Shown here: positions 46,097 to 59,400 of the stretch, piece by piece
Numbering within the stretch: position 1 is the stretch's first letter
Layout of the letters: every line of letters begins with the position of its first letter
DNA from: Cinnamomum chago
Taxonomy: Eukaryota > Streptophyta > Magnoliopsida > Laurales > Lauraceae
Direction of reading: 5' to 3'
Length of the DNA stretch: 64,000 nucleotides
Assembly (NCBI GenBank): GCA_038049695.1
Contig: CP142455.1
Span: 23,659,501 to 23,723,500 of the forward strand
Made by a program: the position numbers and the translations under genes
The notes under the pieces: model-generated
The model's input: the letters and a program-made list of their open reading frames with translations, nothing else
Told to the model about the DNA's origin: nothing
Databases searched by the model: none

Positions 46097-47818
46097 CAAA
46101 TCCCATCCACATGAATTCCAAATCAATTTCTCCAACTCCATCCAAGCCAAAACTACTAGAGGTTGATGGTGATGTAGCCACAGTATCTTCACATTTTGTT
46201 GATAGTGGCAATCCACATAAATCAATGTTCCCAAGGAAAGAACTATTGGTAAATGTGAGGAACTGTTGGCTTTGTGGTATTCTTCCATAGGAGATTTTCT
46301 GAGAGATTCAAGACTGCAAGAAATGTGAGCTTCGTCAATTGCCAAGGATATTCCTTGATAACTTATTCCTTGAAAGATCTAATGACTCAAGCTGTGTTAA
46401 ATTCTCCAAAGATGCTGGAATTGGGCCATTGAAGCCATTTTGTGAGAAGTTGAGCACATGGAGTAACTTGAGGTTGCATATTGATTTTGGAATTCCCCCC
46501 TCAAATCTATTGTTTGAAAGATCCACCGAGGTCAATGCAGTGATGAACCACCTCTAGATAAAGCCCTTTCATTATCACCATCACGGAATGTTGATAGTAA
46601 AAGCCACATCGAGATCGGTACTTGACAACTTGGTTGTTGGAACTCGAGTCCAAACCACCTCCTTCCATCAGTTTCCAATTCAGAAAAAAATTTGGCGAAA
46701 CAATTTCCACAAAAGAACTTGAAGAAATGTCAAAGATTTGCAGAAATTGGAATGAGAGATTTTTGGCATGGGAATGAGCAATGGGACCATGAAATTTGTT
46801 GGATCGTAAGATCAAAATACGTAAATCCGATAAAATATCAAACCAGAATGGGAAGCTATCATTTAGACGATTGTTTCCCAGGTCTATAACCTCCAATGTT
46901 TTGCAATTGGCTAATGACTTTGGTATTGGCCCTTCTAGTTTATTGCTATCAAGATTGAGTGTTCTCAGACCACACTCTTTTTTAAACGTGTTAGGCACAT
47001 TGCCTTGAAAAGCATTTCTTTGCAAATTCAAAATCTTGAGGGAATTGGCAATTTTACTGAGACAAGTAGGAATTTTTTCACTAAAGTTGTTTCTAGATAG
47101 ATCAAGGACTTCAAGGAGGTGTGCTTTACAAATTGATGAAGGAATTTCTCCGCTGACATTATTGCCTGAAAGAAAAAAGTATTGAGTGGAAGTGAAATTT
47201 ATACTAGCTGGAATGAAGGAGGAGAGATTGTTATTTGAATAGTCATGAAAGAAGACTTGATGTGGCAGGATTGGAAGCGACCCTTGCAATCTGTTGGAAT
47301 GAAGGTCAATAATTCCTAAATTACTTGATGAATACTCAGGCAATGGATGGTCAAAACTCTCAAAGAAGTTGTTAGAAAGATTGAGATGATAGAAACTCCC
47401 ATTTCCTACCTCCCAAATCCATGTGGGTATTTCACCATATATTTTGTTTTTGGACAGATCCAAATAATACAGTTGATTGAGATTTTGAAGGATGTTTGGA
47501 AATTCACTGATGTTGCATGAACGTAGATACAAACCAAACATTTGAGATGAGGGGATTAGATGGGGACTATTAATAATTGACAAGCCATTCTCTAAAAGGT
47601 CGAGATATGAGAAGTTTTTGAAGCTTTTGAACATAAATAGTGCTATAGTGCCACTCAAGTTGTTGTTAGATAGAGAAAGAGACCGTAGCTTCGTGAGTTC
47701 AAAGACCAGCCTAGGAATTGCCCCTTGCAATATATTGTTATTCAATGAGATCTCCTCTAGCACTAAAGATGACTCGTTATGAGAGTCGGGAAGGTAGCCA
47801 CTAAATTGGTTGTAAGAG

Positions 47819-48521
47819 TAGAGGTGGCAAAATCTGACCCGACCCGCCAAACCGACCCGACCTGACCCGTGTATTACCCGCTTAACCCGACTCGTTTGAT
47901 AGGCAGGTCGGGCACGGGTCAAGTATTAATTCATGACCCGCAATTAAGCGAGTCGGGTTAGGGTTGATCCGCTTGACCCGCATTAATTTTTATATTTAAG
48001 TCTGTTTAAGATTACCAATACTTAATTAGAATGTACGTGGGGGTTAGCAATTGGCATTAATTCTAACTCTAGGGACTAGAGACTAGGGTTGTTCATCTTA
48101 CATGGACGGTTTTTTTTTTTTAAATGATTTGTGAACTACGATGTGCTTGTCTTGCATGAGTCATGCTTGTATTGTTATTATTTTCTTTTTTCTTGTAAAG
48201 AAACTTATCACTCAATTCAATAGTATCTTTTTTTTATATGATATTTTTTATTTTTATGAAAAAACTGTTTTATTTCTAACATTTTTTTCTTGTAAAGAAA
48301 TTTATCACTCACTTAATCAAGTATACGGGTCGACCTAACCTGTATAACCTGCAATGGTTATGCGGGTTTAAGTGGGTCGGGTTGGGTTGACCAGTGGCGG
48401 GTGCGGGTTAGGGGTTTCCGACCCATTTAATAAATAAGTCGGATGCGGGTTAGGCTTGTCTAACCCGTTTAATAAACGGGTCCGACCCGTTTAGCACAAC
48501 TCGACCCGATTGCCACCTCTA
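47819..48521. mobile_element. hAT-like non-autonomous element in the RLP pseudogene
   Basis: 703 bp with perfect 12-bp ends TAGAGGTGGCAA and TTGCCACCTCTA and target duplication TGTAAGAG (47811-47818 and 48522-48529). Interior ends are rich in GACCCG/GGGTCGGG motifs. Removing it with one duplicate restores an LRR line reading YLDLSYNQFSG on the minus strand. Confidence 0.93.
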
Positions 48522-48639
48522 TGTAAGAGAGATCCAAGTATCACAATGCAGAGTGAGAAAACAGAGATGACGTGATACATCACTCAAGTGAATTACTAAA
48601 TAGATAAAGAGAAATAAGATGTATGAGCCCATCTCCATA

Positions 48640-49060
48640 GGATAAAGGAATTGTACCACTGAAGTTATTTGATGAAAGATCCAAGTACTCAAGTTGGGTG
48701 AGGTTTGCAATTGAAGAAAGAATCGTACCACTGAAGTTATTTGATGAAAGGTCTAAGTACTTTAGTTGGAAGAGGTTTGAGATTGAAGAAGGAACCATAC
48801 CACCGAAGTTTATTTGATGAAAGGTCCAAGTGCTCAAGTTGGGTGAGGTTTGAGAATGAAGAAGGAATCATACCACCGAAGTTATTTGATGAAGGGTCCA
48901 AGTGCTCAAGTTGGGTGAGGTTTGGGAATGAAGAAGGAACCATACCGTGCTCAAGTTGGGTGAGGTTTGAGAATGAAGAAGGAACCATACCACCGAAGTT
49001 ATTTGATGAAAGGTCCAAGTACTCAAGTTGGGTGAGCTTTGCAATTGAAGAAGGTGACAA
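48640..49060 (-). repeat. Homogenised 72-bp LRR units in the RLP pseudogene
   Basis: Five or six 72-bp units on the minus strand each encode a near-identical 24-residue LRR (LEYLDLSSNNFGGMVPSSFS then NLTQ). One unit is truncated to about 48 bp (48925-48972). The units resemble each other much more than the other LRRs of the gene, so they arose by recent tandem duplication. Confidence 0.85.
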
Positions 49061-50220
49061 ACCAGAAAAATTGAAATTCTAAAGTGATAATACCTTCAAG
49101 GATTTGAGATTGCTAATGGAATCCAATAGTTTCTCAAGGATGTCTTGGCCATCTAGGTACAATTTCTACAAAGCTTTGTTTTAAGGAAATTCTGAAAAAT
49201 CAATGATGAGATGTGGATTGTCTGAAATGTCAAGTTTTTGTAGATTTGCCATCAAGAGAATACTCTCAAGAAACTTTCCATACAAACCACAACCACTAAG
49301 GGTGAGAGATGTCAAAGCAGAGGAGTCACCTAAGAAGTCCAACCCAACAATGGAGGAGAGATTGTTTCCATCCAATGAGAGTTGAGATAGATCAGGAATA
49401 TGGAAAAGAGAGGGATAGATGGGTCCTTGAAGACCACAACCACATAAGCTCAACCTCTGAAGATTCGGAATTGCGATGGATATGGCTTGGGCCCACTTGG
49501 CACCGTGCTCCTCCGAGATGTTTACACTGTCAAGAAAGAGCTCTTGGAGGCTGGATAAGTTTCCAATGAGTGTTGTGAGGTTTGGGCTTTTGAGCTTTAG
49601 ATTGCCCAATGGTCAGTAAAGATAGTCAGAGAGATCCAAGGAAAGAAGCTTGGTCAATCTTGATATTTCCAACGAGATTTGGCCAGTAAAATGTGATAAT
49701 GAGAGGTTCAGATGGGCCAAATTGGTGAGGTGGCCCAGCCCAGAGGGTATTGGGTGAGGATAGAAATTGTTCCAGGAAAGGTTGAGCTTTTGGAGGCTGT
49801 GGAGACGGAAGAGGCTAGAGTGTATTTGACCTTCAATCGAAACCCTAGTCTCACAAAGATCAAGTCCAATCACGTGCCCCGTAGCCTCGTCGCACGTGAT
49901 GCCTTCCCAAGAGCAACAATTAGTGGCTGGATTCCAAGAATCGAGCTTTGAAGAAGAGTTATAGTAGCCACGATCTATAAAAAAAAAAAGCCATGCTTGA
50001 GTTGAAGCAAGGCAAACTTCTCGTGATGAAGGCAGTTTGATGAGGAACTGTTGTGACTCCCAATGAATGAAAAGGAGAGCGTGGTTTCAAAGAGCATAAG
50101 CAGCTGCAGTGAAAAGGCAAGAAGAGAAAGGAGGAAACAACATGAGGTTTTAGTAAAGGGAAGGAGCTGAGGTGATCCATCAATAGTGCTCTAAGATGGG
50201 TATAGGTTTCAAGCAACACT

Positions 50221-52950
50221 GGTGAGGTGATGAGATTTAAGGAGAATCACTTGGTATTTATAGAAGACTAGTGGAGCCCTGCACGTGCATTACATACTCT
50301 TTCAGTATGATAATATGAAAAAATAAAGTCATTGAAAAACTCAATATTAACTATCCCAATGGAGAATGCCCAGTTTATATATATAGCTCATTTTTTTGGC
50401 AAATTAAGTAATTTACAATCACTCATTGTTCTTATGATATTTAAGAAAAGCTTCAATAGAAAAAAAGTATGAAGAAGATGGAATAATAAGATATATGGAA
50501 GGAAACTAATTAAAAAAGAAGTTGAAAACCAACCTTTTCTGGCCATACATGAATAGGCAAAACACTCACCAATTTCAATATAGATCGATAATCCGGCTTA
50601 TTTTCCATTAAAATTTGTCTAAAACCTAGCACCACATATATATATATATACCAAATCCATGTTGAGAAGCACTGAATGATAGTAATACCAATACAAAAAA
50701 AAATTTGAATATCATGAAAAGAAACAAGATTGATATGTCAAGATGAGGGCCAGAGCAATAACTTAAAAAGCTTTCTTGAATTAAGATGACAACGCTACCA
50801 AATTTTGAACCATGTACATTTGTGGCACTTCTGTTAGCTTTTTATGTATCATAAACCAGTTTTGTTACATTCTAATTTTGTAGTAAGTGAATCTTTGAAA
50901 CAAATTTCATAATTTGAAGCAAGAGATCCAACTACAAAGAGATCTTCAACCATGCACACTCAGGGTGGGCACAACTACTTCCTTCAAACTTCTTAAGAAA
51001 ATTTAATGGAAAATTCATTATCCTAGCATTTTAGTAATGTGGTTGCAATGTTGGACAGGAATCAAGTCCACGAGTAATATTGGTTCGACCTAAGATGATG
51101 CCTTGGATGAAGCAAGCAAAATCATAAAGAAAGATAATTAGCACCCTCAAACACAGTTTGGCACGTAGAATGATAATGAAGAATGCATGTTGCCAGAATT
51201 GCCTAAAACAAAAAAAAAAAAAGAAAAAAAGAAAAAAAAAGGAAAAAAAGGGGCCCTAAAGCAATCACTTCAAATCAACATAAGAGGGTGGATCTAAAAA
51301 CATGAGTTGGCATATCAAAATGATGGGTTCCATTACATCATACTCATAAAAACTTGAAAGGAAAAACAAAATACCTTATCATAATCCAAGAAGTAATAAG
51401 ACAAGCCATTAGTCACTTGCATTGGATGTTGGTTTGATTTATAGCAATAAAATTCAAAAGAAAACCAACTTGCATGGAATGAAGAAATCAAGAAAAGGCT
51501 TACATAACAAAAATCTACATATGCTTGCATATTCACAAAAAACTTTCATGACACTGGGATTATCTGGCTACTAAGAAATTGAAGCATCTAAATAGACCTT
51601 AAGCCTCTCCACAGCATCTCTGTATCTTTGGCTAGTGCACCCACACATCAATGAAATATCTTCCTCATTTCAACCCACTAATGTCACCCAAGTCCTCATC
51701 ACTAAGCATGAAAACACCATGCTTTCTTAGTAAAGGGGATATATATATGTCCCAGTATTTCTTTTTCTGATCTGACACAAGCATACTATCAAACCACATA
51801 AAATATTTTTCTATATTTTTTAGAGTGACTATTTGGTTAGATCTACTTGTGCATAGTGTTTTGTATCGATTGCAGATTTTGACTGCACCCTAACATATTT
51901 GCTAGCATACATAGGAATTTATGGTGAAATAAGCTTTGCCGAAAGATTATTAAAGAAGTGAGGGGGTGAGAAACACAAGGTTATAGATGCAAAAGGGACC
52001 TTGACCATCATGGGATTTGATTTCCAGGGTGATGGATGAGCATTCATCTCTCATTTTTCCTCAAATCAATTTCCATTAAAAGAGAGGTTATTTGATTGTC
52101 ATTTTTTAATATTCATGCATGATTTTACATTTTAACCACTAATGAAAATCTGAAGCCCTATAACTCTTAGGAACTGAAGGAACAATTTTTTGTCATTCCT
52201 TATAAAGTCTGATGCACTAAAATGTGTAACATGTTACAATTATTTTTCTTTTTTCTTTTCCAAAAAGAGGGGAACGCATTAAAAGATTAAAAAAACAATT
52301 ATAAATGGGCCAAACCTTCTACCAAAACCACTAATGTCAAAGTGGCATACAAGATAACTAATCCATCAAGCTGGCTAATACAAAAAAAAAAAAAAAAAAA
52401 AAAAAAAATGCCCAACTGGTCACTACCTCCCCTAAATGTTAAAATTCTATTTCATTTATAATATTGCTGGTCATTTTTTAATATTCAACGTTTCTTCATT
52501 TTTAATCGCTTATAAAAATTTACAGTAAATTTCACTATTTCAGTAATATTAAAAAGAGATTTTCTATTGTCACAAAGTTCACTTTGTCGAATGTTGTTGG
52601 AGTACTAAATGTTTAAAATGTCACAATTCTATTTCACATATTTTATTTCTAGCATTGCAAATTCAATGAAACAAAATACCAACCAACCAAAACAGTACCC
52701 AACTCATAATTTTAAACGAATAAACAACAAATCACAATGATTCCAAGCAATCTTTGCCATTCTCATCTCTTCCTCTGACAAGCAAATCATGTCTTTACAG
52801 GCATTGGGATTGAAGTTGAAATTTTCTACACATGAAAATCTCAACTGAAATTTCTCATTTGAGTTCTTGCAGCGAATGAATAAATTCTTCAAAAACAATC
52901 CTTTTCATGATCATTTGAGCTAAGCATTTCATCGAAATATAATAATAAAA
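50221..52950. other. Intergenic, no gene seen
   Basis: AT-rich flank upstream of the RLP pseudogene (its promoter would lie at 50.2-50.5 kb). Contains a TATATATATATA tract at 50636-50650, A-rich tracts at 51206-51248 and 52383-52407, and short ORFs without family resemblance. Confidence 0.45.
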
Positions 52951-53950
52951 AAGTGGGCCCACGGATGTGTAGTTCTCTTTGATTTTATATATATAATATA
53001 ATATAATAATACTAAGTGGGGCCTACAGATGTGTAGATGTAGAGAAAAAGCATGACAAGTTCTTCTACTAAGTGGGGCCCATAGATGTGTAGTTCTCATT
53101 TTATTTTATATATATATATCTAATATAATAATACTAAGTGGGGCCCACAGATGTGTAGAGAAAAAGCATGACAAGTTCATCTACTAAGTGGTATAATATA
53201 ATAATACTAAGTGAGGCCCATAGATGTGTAGTTCTCTTTTATTTTATACATATATATTATAATAATACTAAGTGGGGCCCACATATGTGTAGTTCTCTTG
53301 TATTTTATATATATAATATAATACTACTAAGTGGGGCCCACATACGTGTAGTTCTCTTTTATTATATACATAATCTAATATAATAATACTAAGTGCGGCC
53401 CACAGATATGTAGAGAAAAAGCATGACAAGTTCATCTCTTTTATTGGGGCCCACATATGTGTAGTTCTCTTTTATTTTATATATATATATATATATAATA
53501 TCATAATACTAAGTGGGGCCCATAGATATGTAGAGAAAAAGCATGACACTTTTTTCTCTTTTATAATAAGGGTATAGATATTATATGATTATTATTATAA
53601 TATAATAAGAATATTTTATTATATTATAGTATTTGGAGGTGGGCCCCACAAAGGTGTAGTGAAAAAGTATGCAATGTCTCCTCTTTTATAATAGTAGATA
53701 ATAAATAAATTGTAGATAGATTATAATATTTGGAGTGAAAGAGTTTGTAATTTCTCATAATAATATATTATTATATTATATTATACTATTTGTGGGTGGG
53801 CCCCATAAAGGTGTAGTAAAAAAGTTTACAATTTCTCATAATAAAATATTATTATATTATATTATAATATTTGAAGGTGGGCCCCACAATGATGTATTGA
53901 AAAAAGTATGCAACTTTCCCTCTTTTATAATAGTAGTAGATAAGAAAAAA
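52951..53950. repeat. Degenerate AT-rich tandem array with GTGGGGCCCAC cores
   Basis: At least nine units of varying length (about 55-130 bp) carry CTAAGTGGGGCCCACAGATG then TGTAGTTCTC or TGTAGAGAAAAAGCATGACA, separated by TATATAATATAATAATA. From 53635 a related form GGTGGGCCCCACAAAGGTGT with AAAAAGTATGCAA recurs three times. Each core is a near-palindrome (GGGGCCC / GGGCCCC). Confidence 0.8.
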
Positions 53951-54525
53951 TAATGGAAAAGAACATGTGCTGATTTCATCGAATAAATACCCCCCTACCT
54001 ACGTATACAATAATTGGTGGGCCTCATTGCACAAGCATGACCCTTAACGTTATTGAATAAATCACTCGATCAACAAAATTCTGGGTGATTGTCATTAGCT
54101 ACTGTCCTTGTGCATTAAATTTTGAAAAAGGCGCAAACCCTTTGTCCTTTGATCTGGCCAACCACTGTATAAAACAATCAACCCTCTTGATATACAAAAT
54201 CACCAACGAAATCGATTTCTTTTTTTTTTTTTTAATATTTTAGCAAATAGTCTACTTTCAGGTAGCGTCTTTTTTTTAAAATTAAATTAGTAGGAGTAGT
54301 GACAATTTCTGCATGAATGAATGCTCATGATTGTCAAGTACCAAATAAAACCCTCTGAACCGATTACCCTTCACTTTTTTTTTTAAATGTAATTTGAGTA
54401 TAGAAAAGAAAGGCGTGTTTTTGGATCCGGACTGCGAGTATGAGACCTTTCCTTTCATTGTCTAAAGATTACTTTAAAGATTAAAAGCATTATTATTTTT
54501 TTTTTTATAAAAGATTATTATCATT
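53951..54525. other. Intergenic, no gene seen
   Basis: AT-rich with several T runs. Nothing recognised. Confidence 0.4.
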
Positions 54526-56400
54526 ATTAATTGACCATCAAAATCATGATCATGAATCCACGGGTGATGGCCCCACCGTAAATAGCATGTGGAAAGTGGG
54601 AGAGATAACGTCTAACAACTTTCATGTCATGATGACAACCCCACAATTGACGTGTCAAATTTCCATTTTGCGCTGTGCCATTGTCTACTCCTAGCATGAG
54701 AATGGACATCCATTTACCATCAAAATCAATCTTAGAACTATATTTATCCATGGATAGATGGTTCATAGAATGGGCACATTTGTGGTCATTAGGGCTGAGC
54801 TTGCTTGTATATATATGTGGTTGAACTAGGGTCTTAATTTGGAGGTCCTTCTTTAGTCACTCTATGAAATCTAAATTCTCAGCAAGTGTTACATCCTTGG
54901 GATAAATTGCATAATGCAGGAATTCTTGCACCATCTATTTTTGAAGATCCAATGAAAATAATTCAGGCTTCCTAATGATTGAAAACTATTCATGGTGTAC
55001 TAACACCTGGAGATTTTGATATAAATGGTTAGTTGAAAAAAATTAATAGGGCATCAAAAGCAATCCATCTTGAGTTTGAATTCCGGGAGTTTCCTATGTA
55101 GAGAAAATAAAATAGCAGAAGATACTTAAAACTTTCAAGTAACCATCAGAATCATGGGTCCACCGCCGATGGGCCCCATGGTTAAGAACGTGTGGAAACT
55201 GGAAAGAGTAAGATAGCAATCATTTCAAATTTTCTTTTGGGCTATGAGAATACCCCCGAGTCCACGATCAGAATCAATCTTAAAATTATTATATTTATCC
55301 ATGGATGGATGGCCCCACCGAATGGACATTTGTGGTGAATATAGTGCTGAACTTGTATGTGACTAGAGTCTAGACATGAGTCTATGGAGACACTTCTTAA
55401 AACGAAATCTATATTCTACTTTAGTAGCGCAAGTTTATTTACTGGAATTGAGAGAGTTTTTCTTCTGTGAGTTTTATTTTCTCAAAAATAGTGAAATCCT
55501 AAAATCGTTTATTTTATGCTTGAAACCTTTTAAGTGGGTCAAATTTTAAAATCTTTATAAAGAAATATGACATTTACAAATGCTAAACGATAAGCCATCA
55601 ATGATGCCGAGGGTGGGCGGGTGCTCAAGTTAAAGATTCCAACATAGTTAAAAAATAGAGAAAATGGGGGAAAAGACAGAGTTCCATCTTTACGTAATGC
55701 AGAAATCTCATATTTTGCGTATTTTCATTTCTACACTTCCGACCACTTCCCTGATAAATAAATATTGACCTCTTCCCTAACAAATAAATTTTCACATATT
55801 CAAAGAAAACACTTGGGTTTCCACTTGTTGACATCGAGAAGCATAAGCATTGCACCAAATGGGCAGAAAAGCAGCAAGCATGATTTTCCATAAAGCCGTT
55901 GTTATGCAAACATGCCCTAAGCGTAGACCATCAAAATCGTGAGTCTACCGATGGTGGCCCGACAATAAATAACGTGTGGAAAGAGGAAGATAGCATCTTC
56001 CTTTTTGGGCTGTAAAATGAATTCTAATAGTTTCTATTCCAAAGCCAAAGCTTGTAGGAAAAAAAAAAAGAAGAAAATCAAAAGATATACCTTATAAGTT
56101 AAAACTATTAAGTGACCATCAAAATCATGGGTCCATCCACCGGTTAAATAACGTGTGGAAAGAGTGAGATAACATCTAGCAACTGTCACAACTCACGATG
56201 ACAACGCCTCCCTCCGTTCACAACTCAATTTCTTTTTAACGTGGGCGACTGGGCAACGGCATTGACTGATTGTCTACGTAAAAAGTATAATTATCCATGG
56301 ATTGATCGCCCACCGAGTGGACATTTGTGGTGAATATAAGGCCGAGCTTGTATCATGTATGTGACTAGATTTTCTTTATTTATTTATTATTTTGTGGTGA
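54526..56400. repeat. Four diverged copies of a 90-280 bp block
   Basis: GACCATCAAAATCATG...CCACCG..., then ATAGCATGTGGAAAGTG (or AACGTGTGGAAAGAG) and GATAACATC, recur at about 54531, 55143, 55925 and 56105. Three copies continue to a TATTTATCCATGGAT(T/G)GAT and GGACATTTGTGGTGAATATA segment. Spacing is irregular, so these are old segmental duplications rather than a clean array. No gene inside. Confidence 0.6.
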
Positions 56401-56778
56401 AAGTATGTGGCTAGACTTGAGTCTTTTGGAGCAGGGTTTTACATTTTGGTCCAGTCTTTGTGCCCGGTACGACTGACTCCATTCTAAGAATTATAAGAAA
56501 ATCTTAACTTTTTAAAAAAAATAACAAAAAATTTATTAAAAATATGAAAATTGAGCTAGTTAACAAGTATCCAATCTAAACATAATGTCATTGTACTCCA
56601 ACCAGTTGAGCTATATACAATGTTCTCATAGTATCTTTGTAAAAAAAAATTTAAATATATTAATTTTTTTTCCGAAACAGTCCTTGACTTGTGTAGGTGC
56701 CTCATCCGACTCGGTCCTGACTAGTACTACTTCTACTTGCCCGAGTCGACTCGGTGCTGACCGGGATTTAATACCATG

Positions 56779-59272
56779 CTTTGGAGTCAATGAAATATAT
56801 TTTCCTTGTTAAAAAAAATCTCGGAAAACATTGTATATGTGTATGTGGCTGGATTTTTTTGGTGAAAGAATGTGGCTAGACTTTGGAGTCAATGAAATAT
56901 ATTGTCCCTATGGAAAAAAATATATCATTGTCACCAGAAAAGTATTTTTTTTTTCTTTTCTTTGTCAACAAATGTTCACCTAACATAAGTGCTTTTTTCT
57001 GTAGAGAAAAGCAAACTTTTCTGCTCCACTTCGACAAGATCGTATGATGCACAAATGTGTGCTAGGGGCGGACCACCATGTGGTGAGACTCGATGAGTCT
57101 TTGAAAGAAAAGAAAAGAAAGCATTTTCCAAATCAAGTAGAGATCACTTCTATGTCTTTCTTTTGAAATTTCAAAGTCTATGTGAAATCTTCAAGTCGTT
57201 CCCTCATTTTCAAAGAAACTGTGTAAAAATCAAAGGGAGAAAATGCCTATTTTTTCATAGGATGGGTTGTCACTCGTTACATCTTTTGAGGTGAAAATCT
57301 TATTAACAAAAAGACTACAGTCAATCGGTTTATTGTGGACACTAGACAAATGAACTTTATACTCTCTTATGGAGCTTATTTGTTGTCACTTTCTAAATTT
57401 TAATATAATTTATAGTTACCGATCAAGAAAAAAAATAAAGAAAGCTAAATATGTTTAGATTTAATATTAAAAAAAACTATTCCCAAACAAATCATGTTTT
57501 CTTCATTAAATATCTTATTTATTTTTTAAAAATCAGACCAAACAACTCAAACACATGACCACATTGAGTGAAAATTGGTGCCTTGGAACAGTTGGTCTAG
57601 CCTAATCCTTCTAGTGCTAATTAAAAATGGCTCAATTTGCCTAAATTAATGAAAGATATATATTAAATTAGTAATAACCTAACAAACTTCCAATGGTTTT
57701 GACCATTTAAAAACTTTATTTTCATATACTACATCACAGTTAAATCTCTACTCCCAATCTTAAATCGTGGATCCTTTAAAGGAAGATTTCATGTAGCCAA
57801 AGGCCCAAAACTGTCCAAGGGACCATTTGGATATGTGTTAAACAAAATATTATAGGTTTAAATACTAATAGAGTAAAATAATTTAGAGTAGAATAATGTA
57901 ATAATAAAGAATGATACTATTTGATGTTCAGGAAATCTTAAAGAATGCAACGGATTTTAAACTAAGTTGTGGAAAATAATAATAATTAAAATATACACTG
58001 AAAAAGAATTTCAAAATAACAATAACGAAAGTTCTTAATATTAGATTAATCATTTAGTAATAAAAACTTATGTGTGCATAATTTGTCACTTTATGTCTAC
58101 ATAATTTGGAGTCAATGAAATATATTTTTCCTGTAGAAAAAAAAGAAAAACAATCTTGTTGGCACCAGAAAACATTGTATATCTGTATGTGGCTGGATTT
58201 TTTTTTTTGGTGAAAGAATGTGGCTAGACTTTGCAGTCAATGAAATATATTGTCCCAGTAGAAAAAAAATATCATTGTCACCAGAGAAGTCTTTTTCTTT
58301 CTTTTCTTTTGTCGACAAATGTTCACCTAACATCAGTGCTTTTTTTTTTTTTCTGTAGATAAAACCAAACTTTTCGGCTCCACTTTCAAAAGATTGCATG
58401 ATGTACAAATGCATGCTAGGGGCGAACAACCATGTGGTGAGACTCGATCAATCTTTGAAAGATAAGAAGAGAAAGCATTCTCTAAAACAAGTAGAGACTT
58501 CTAAGTCTTTCCTTTGAAATTTCAAGGTCCATGTGGAATTTTCAAGTCTTTCTCTCGCTTGTAAAAATCAAAGGGAAAAAATGCCTCTTTTTTCATAGGA
58601 CGGGTTGTCACTTGTCACATCTTTTGATGCGAAAATCTTATTGACAAAAGGACTACAGCGAATCGGTTTCTTTGGGCACTAGACAAATGAACTTGATACT
58701 CTCCTGTGGAGCCTCTTTGTTGTTACTTTATAAATTTTAATATTATTTATTGTTACGAATCAAGAAAAGAAGAAAAGAATTAAATAAATAGATTTAGATT
58801 TAATATAAAAAAACATATTATCAAGAAAATCATGTTTTCTTCATTAAATATTTTATTTATTTTTTGAGAAATCAGACAAAACAGCTCAAACACATAACCA
58901 CATTTAGTGAAATTAGTGCCTTGGAATAGTTGGTCTAGCCTAATCCTTCTAGTGCTAAAAAATGGCTCAATTTGCCTAAATTGATGAAAGATCTAGATTG
59001 AATTAGTAATGACCTAACAAACTTCCAATGGTTTTCACCATTTAAAAATTCTATTTTCATATACTACATCACCGTTAAATCTCTACTTCCAATTTTAAAT
59101 TATGGGTCCTTTAAAGGAAGATTCCATGTGGCCAAAACCATGTCTAAGGGACCATTTGGGTATGTATAGAACAAAATTTATGTTTATAGGTTAAAATACT
59201 AATAGAGTAAACTAATTTAGAGTAGAATAATGTAATAATAAAATATTATACTATATAATGTTTAGAAAAAGT
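56779..59272. repeat. Direct tandem duplication, unit about 1.33 kb
   Basis: 56779 (TTTGGAGTCAATGAAATATA) to about 57945 is repeated from 58108 to about 59272 with roughly 10 percent divergence plus small indels. Shared markers include GTGGCTGGATTTTTTTGGTG, TGTTCACCTAACAT, GCTAGGGGCG, TTGGTCTAGCCTAATCCTTC and AATTTAGAGTAGAATAATG. Offset between markers is about 1325-1335 bp. No ORF of substance is conserved in both copies. Confidence 0.8.
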
Positions 59273-59279
59273 TTTTGTC

Positions 59280-59400
59280 CACTATTTGTTACCGACGTCT
59301 GACCGACGAAAATATTTTCGTCAGTAAAATTATTACCGACGTTTTTGGGACTTTTGGCGATGAAAAATTTCGTCGCTAAAAGGTGCTGTTTCTTGTAGTG
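59280..59400. mobile_element. Remnant of a CACTA-A-type element
   Basis: 121 bp from CACTATTTGTTACCGACG to CTGTTTCTTGTAGTG, with ACCGACG/CGTCGCT motifs between. The right end is a good CACTA terminus (inverse of CACTACAAGAAACAG); the left may be an internal motif. It interrupts the second copy of the 1.33-kb duplication. No exact 3-bp duplication (GTC, GTT). Confidence 0.6.

Larger units (their letters stand above)
46102..50180 (-). pseudogene. LRR receptor-like protein (RLP) pseudogene, signal peptide to juxtamembrane
   Basis: Minus strand. The start is probably at ATG 50180, but one frameshift separates it from the hydrophobic leader FLLSLLAFSLQLLML. Then LRRNT_2: HHEKFALLQLKHGF, SWNPATNCCSWEGITC, DEATGHVIGLDLCE. 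LRRs follow through the rest (HSLQKLNLSWNNFYPHPIPS; LYSYNQFSGYLPDSHNESSL), with the RLP island at about 47.2-47.4 kb. The end is GRIPQSQQFLTFTN, NIDLCGLPLSTKCE, an acidic stretch and EFMWMGF. Such proteins sit in the plasma membrane and act in defence or development. Stops (near 49613, 49181 and 49080), two frameshifts near 46.3 kb, a hAT insertion and loss of the TM exon make it non-functional. Confidence 0.9.

Noticed and set aside
46339-49951. Plus-strand ORFs of 60-113 residues opposite the RLP
   Set aside because: Antisense shadows of LRR coding sequence.
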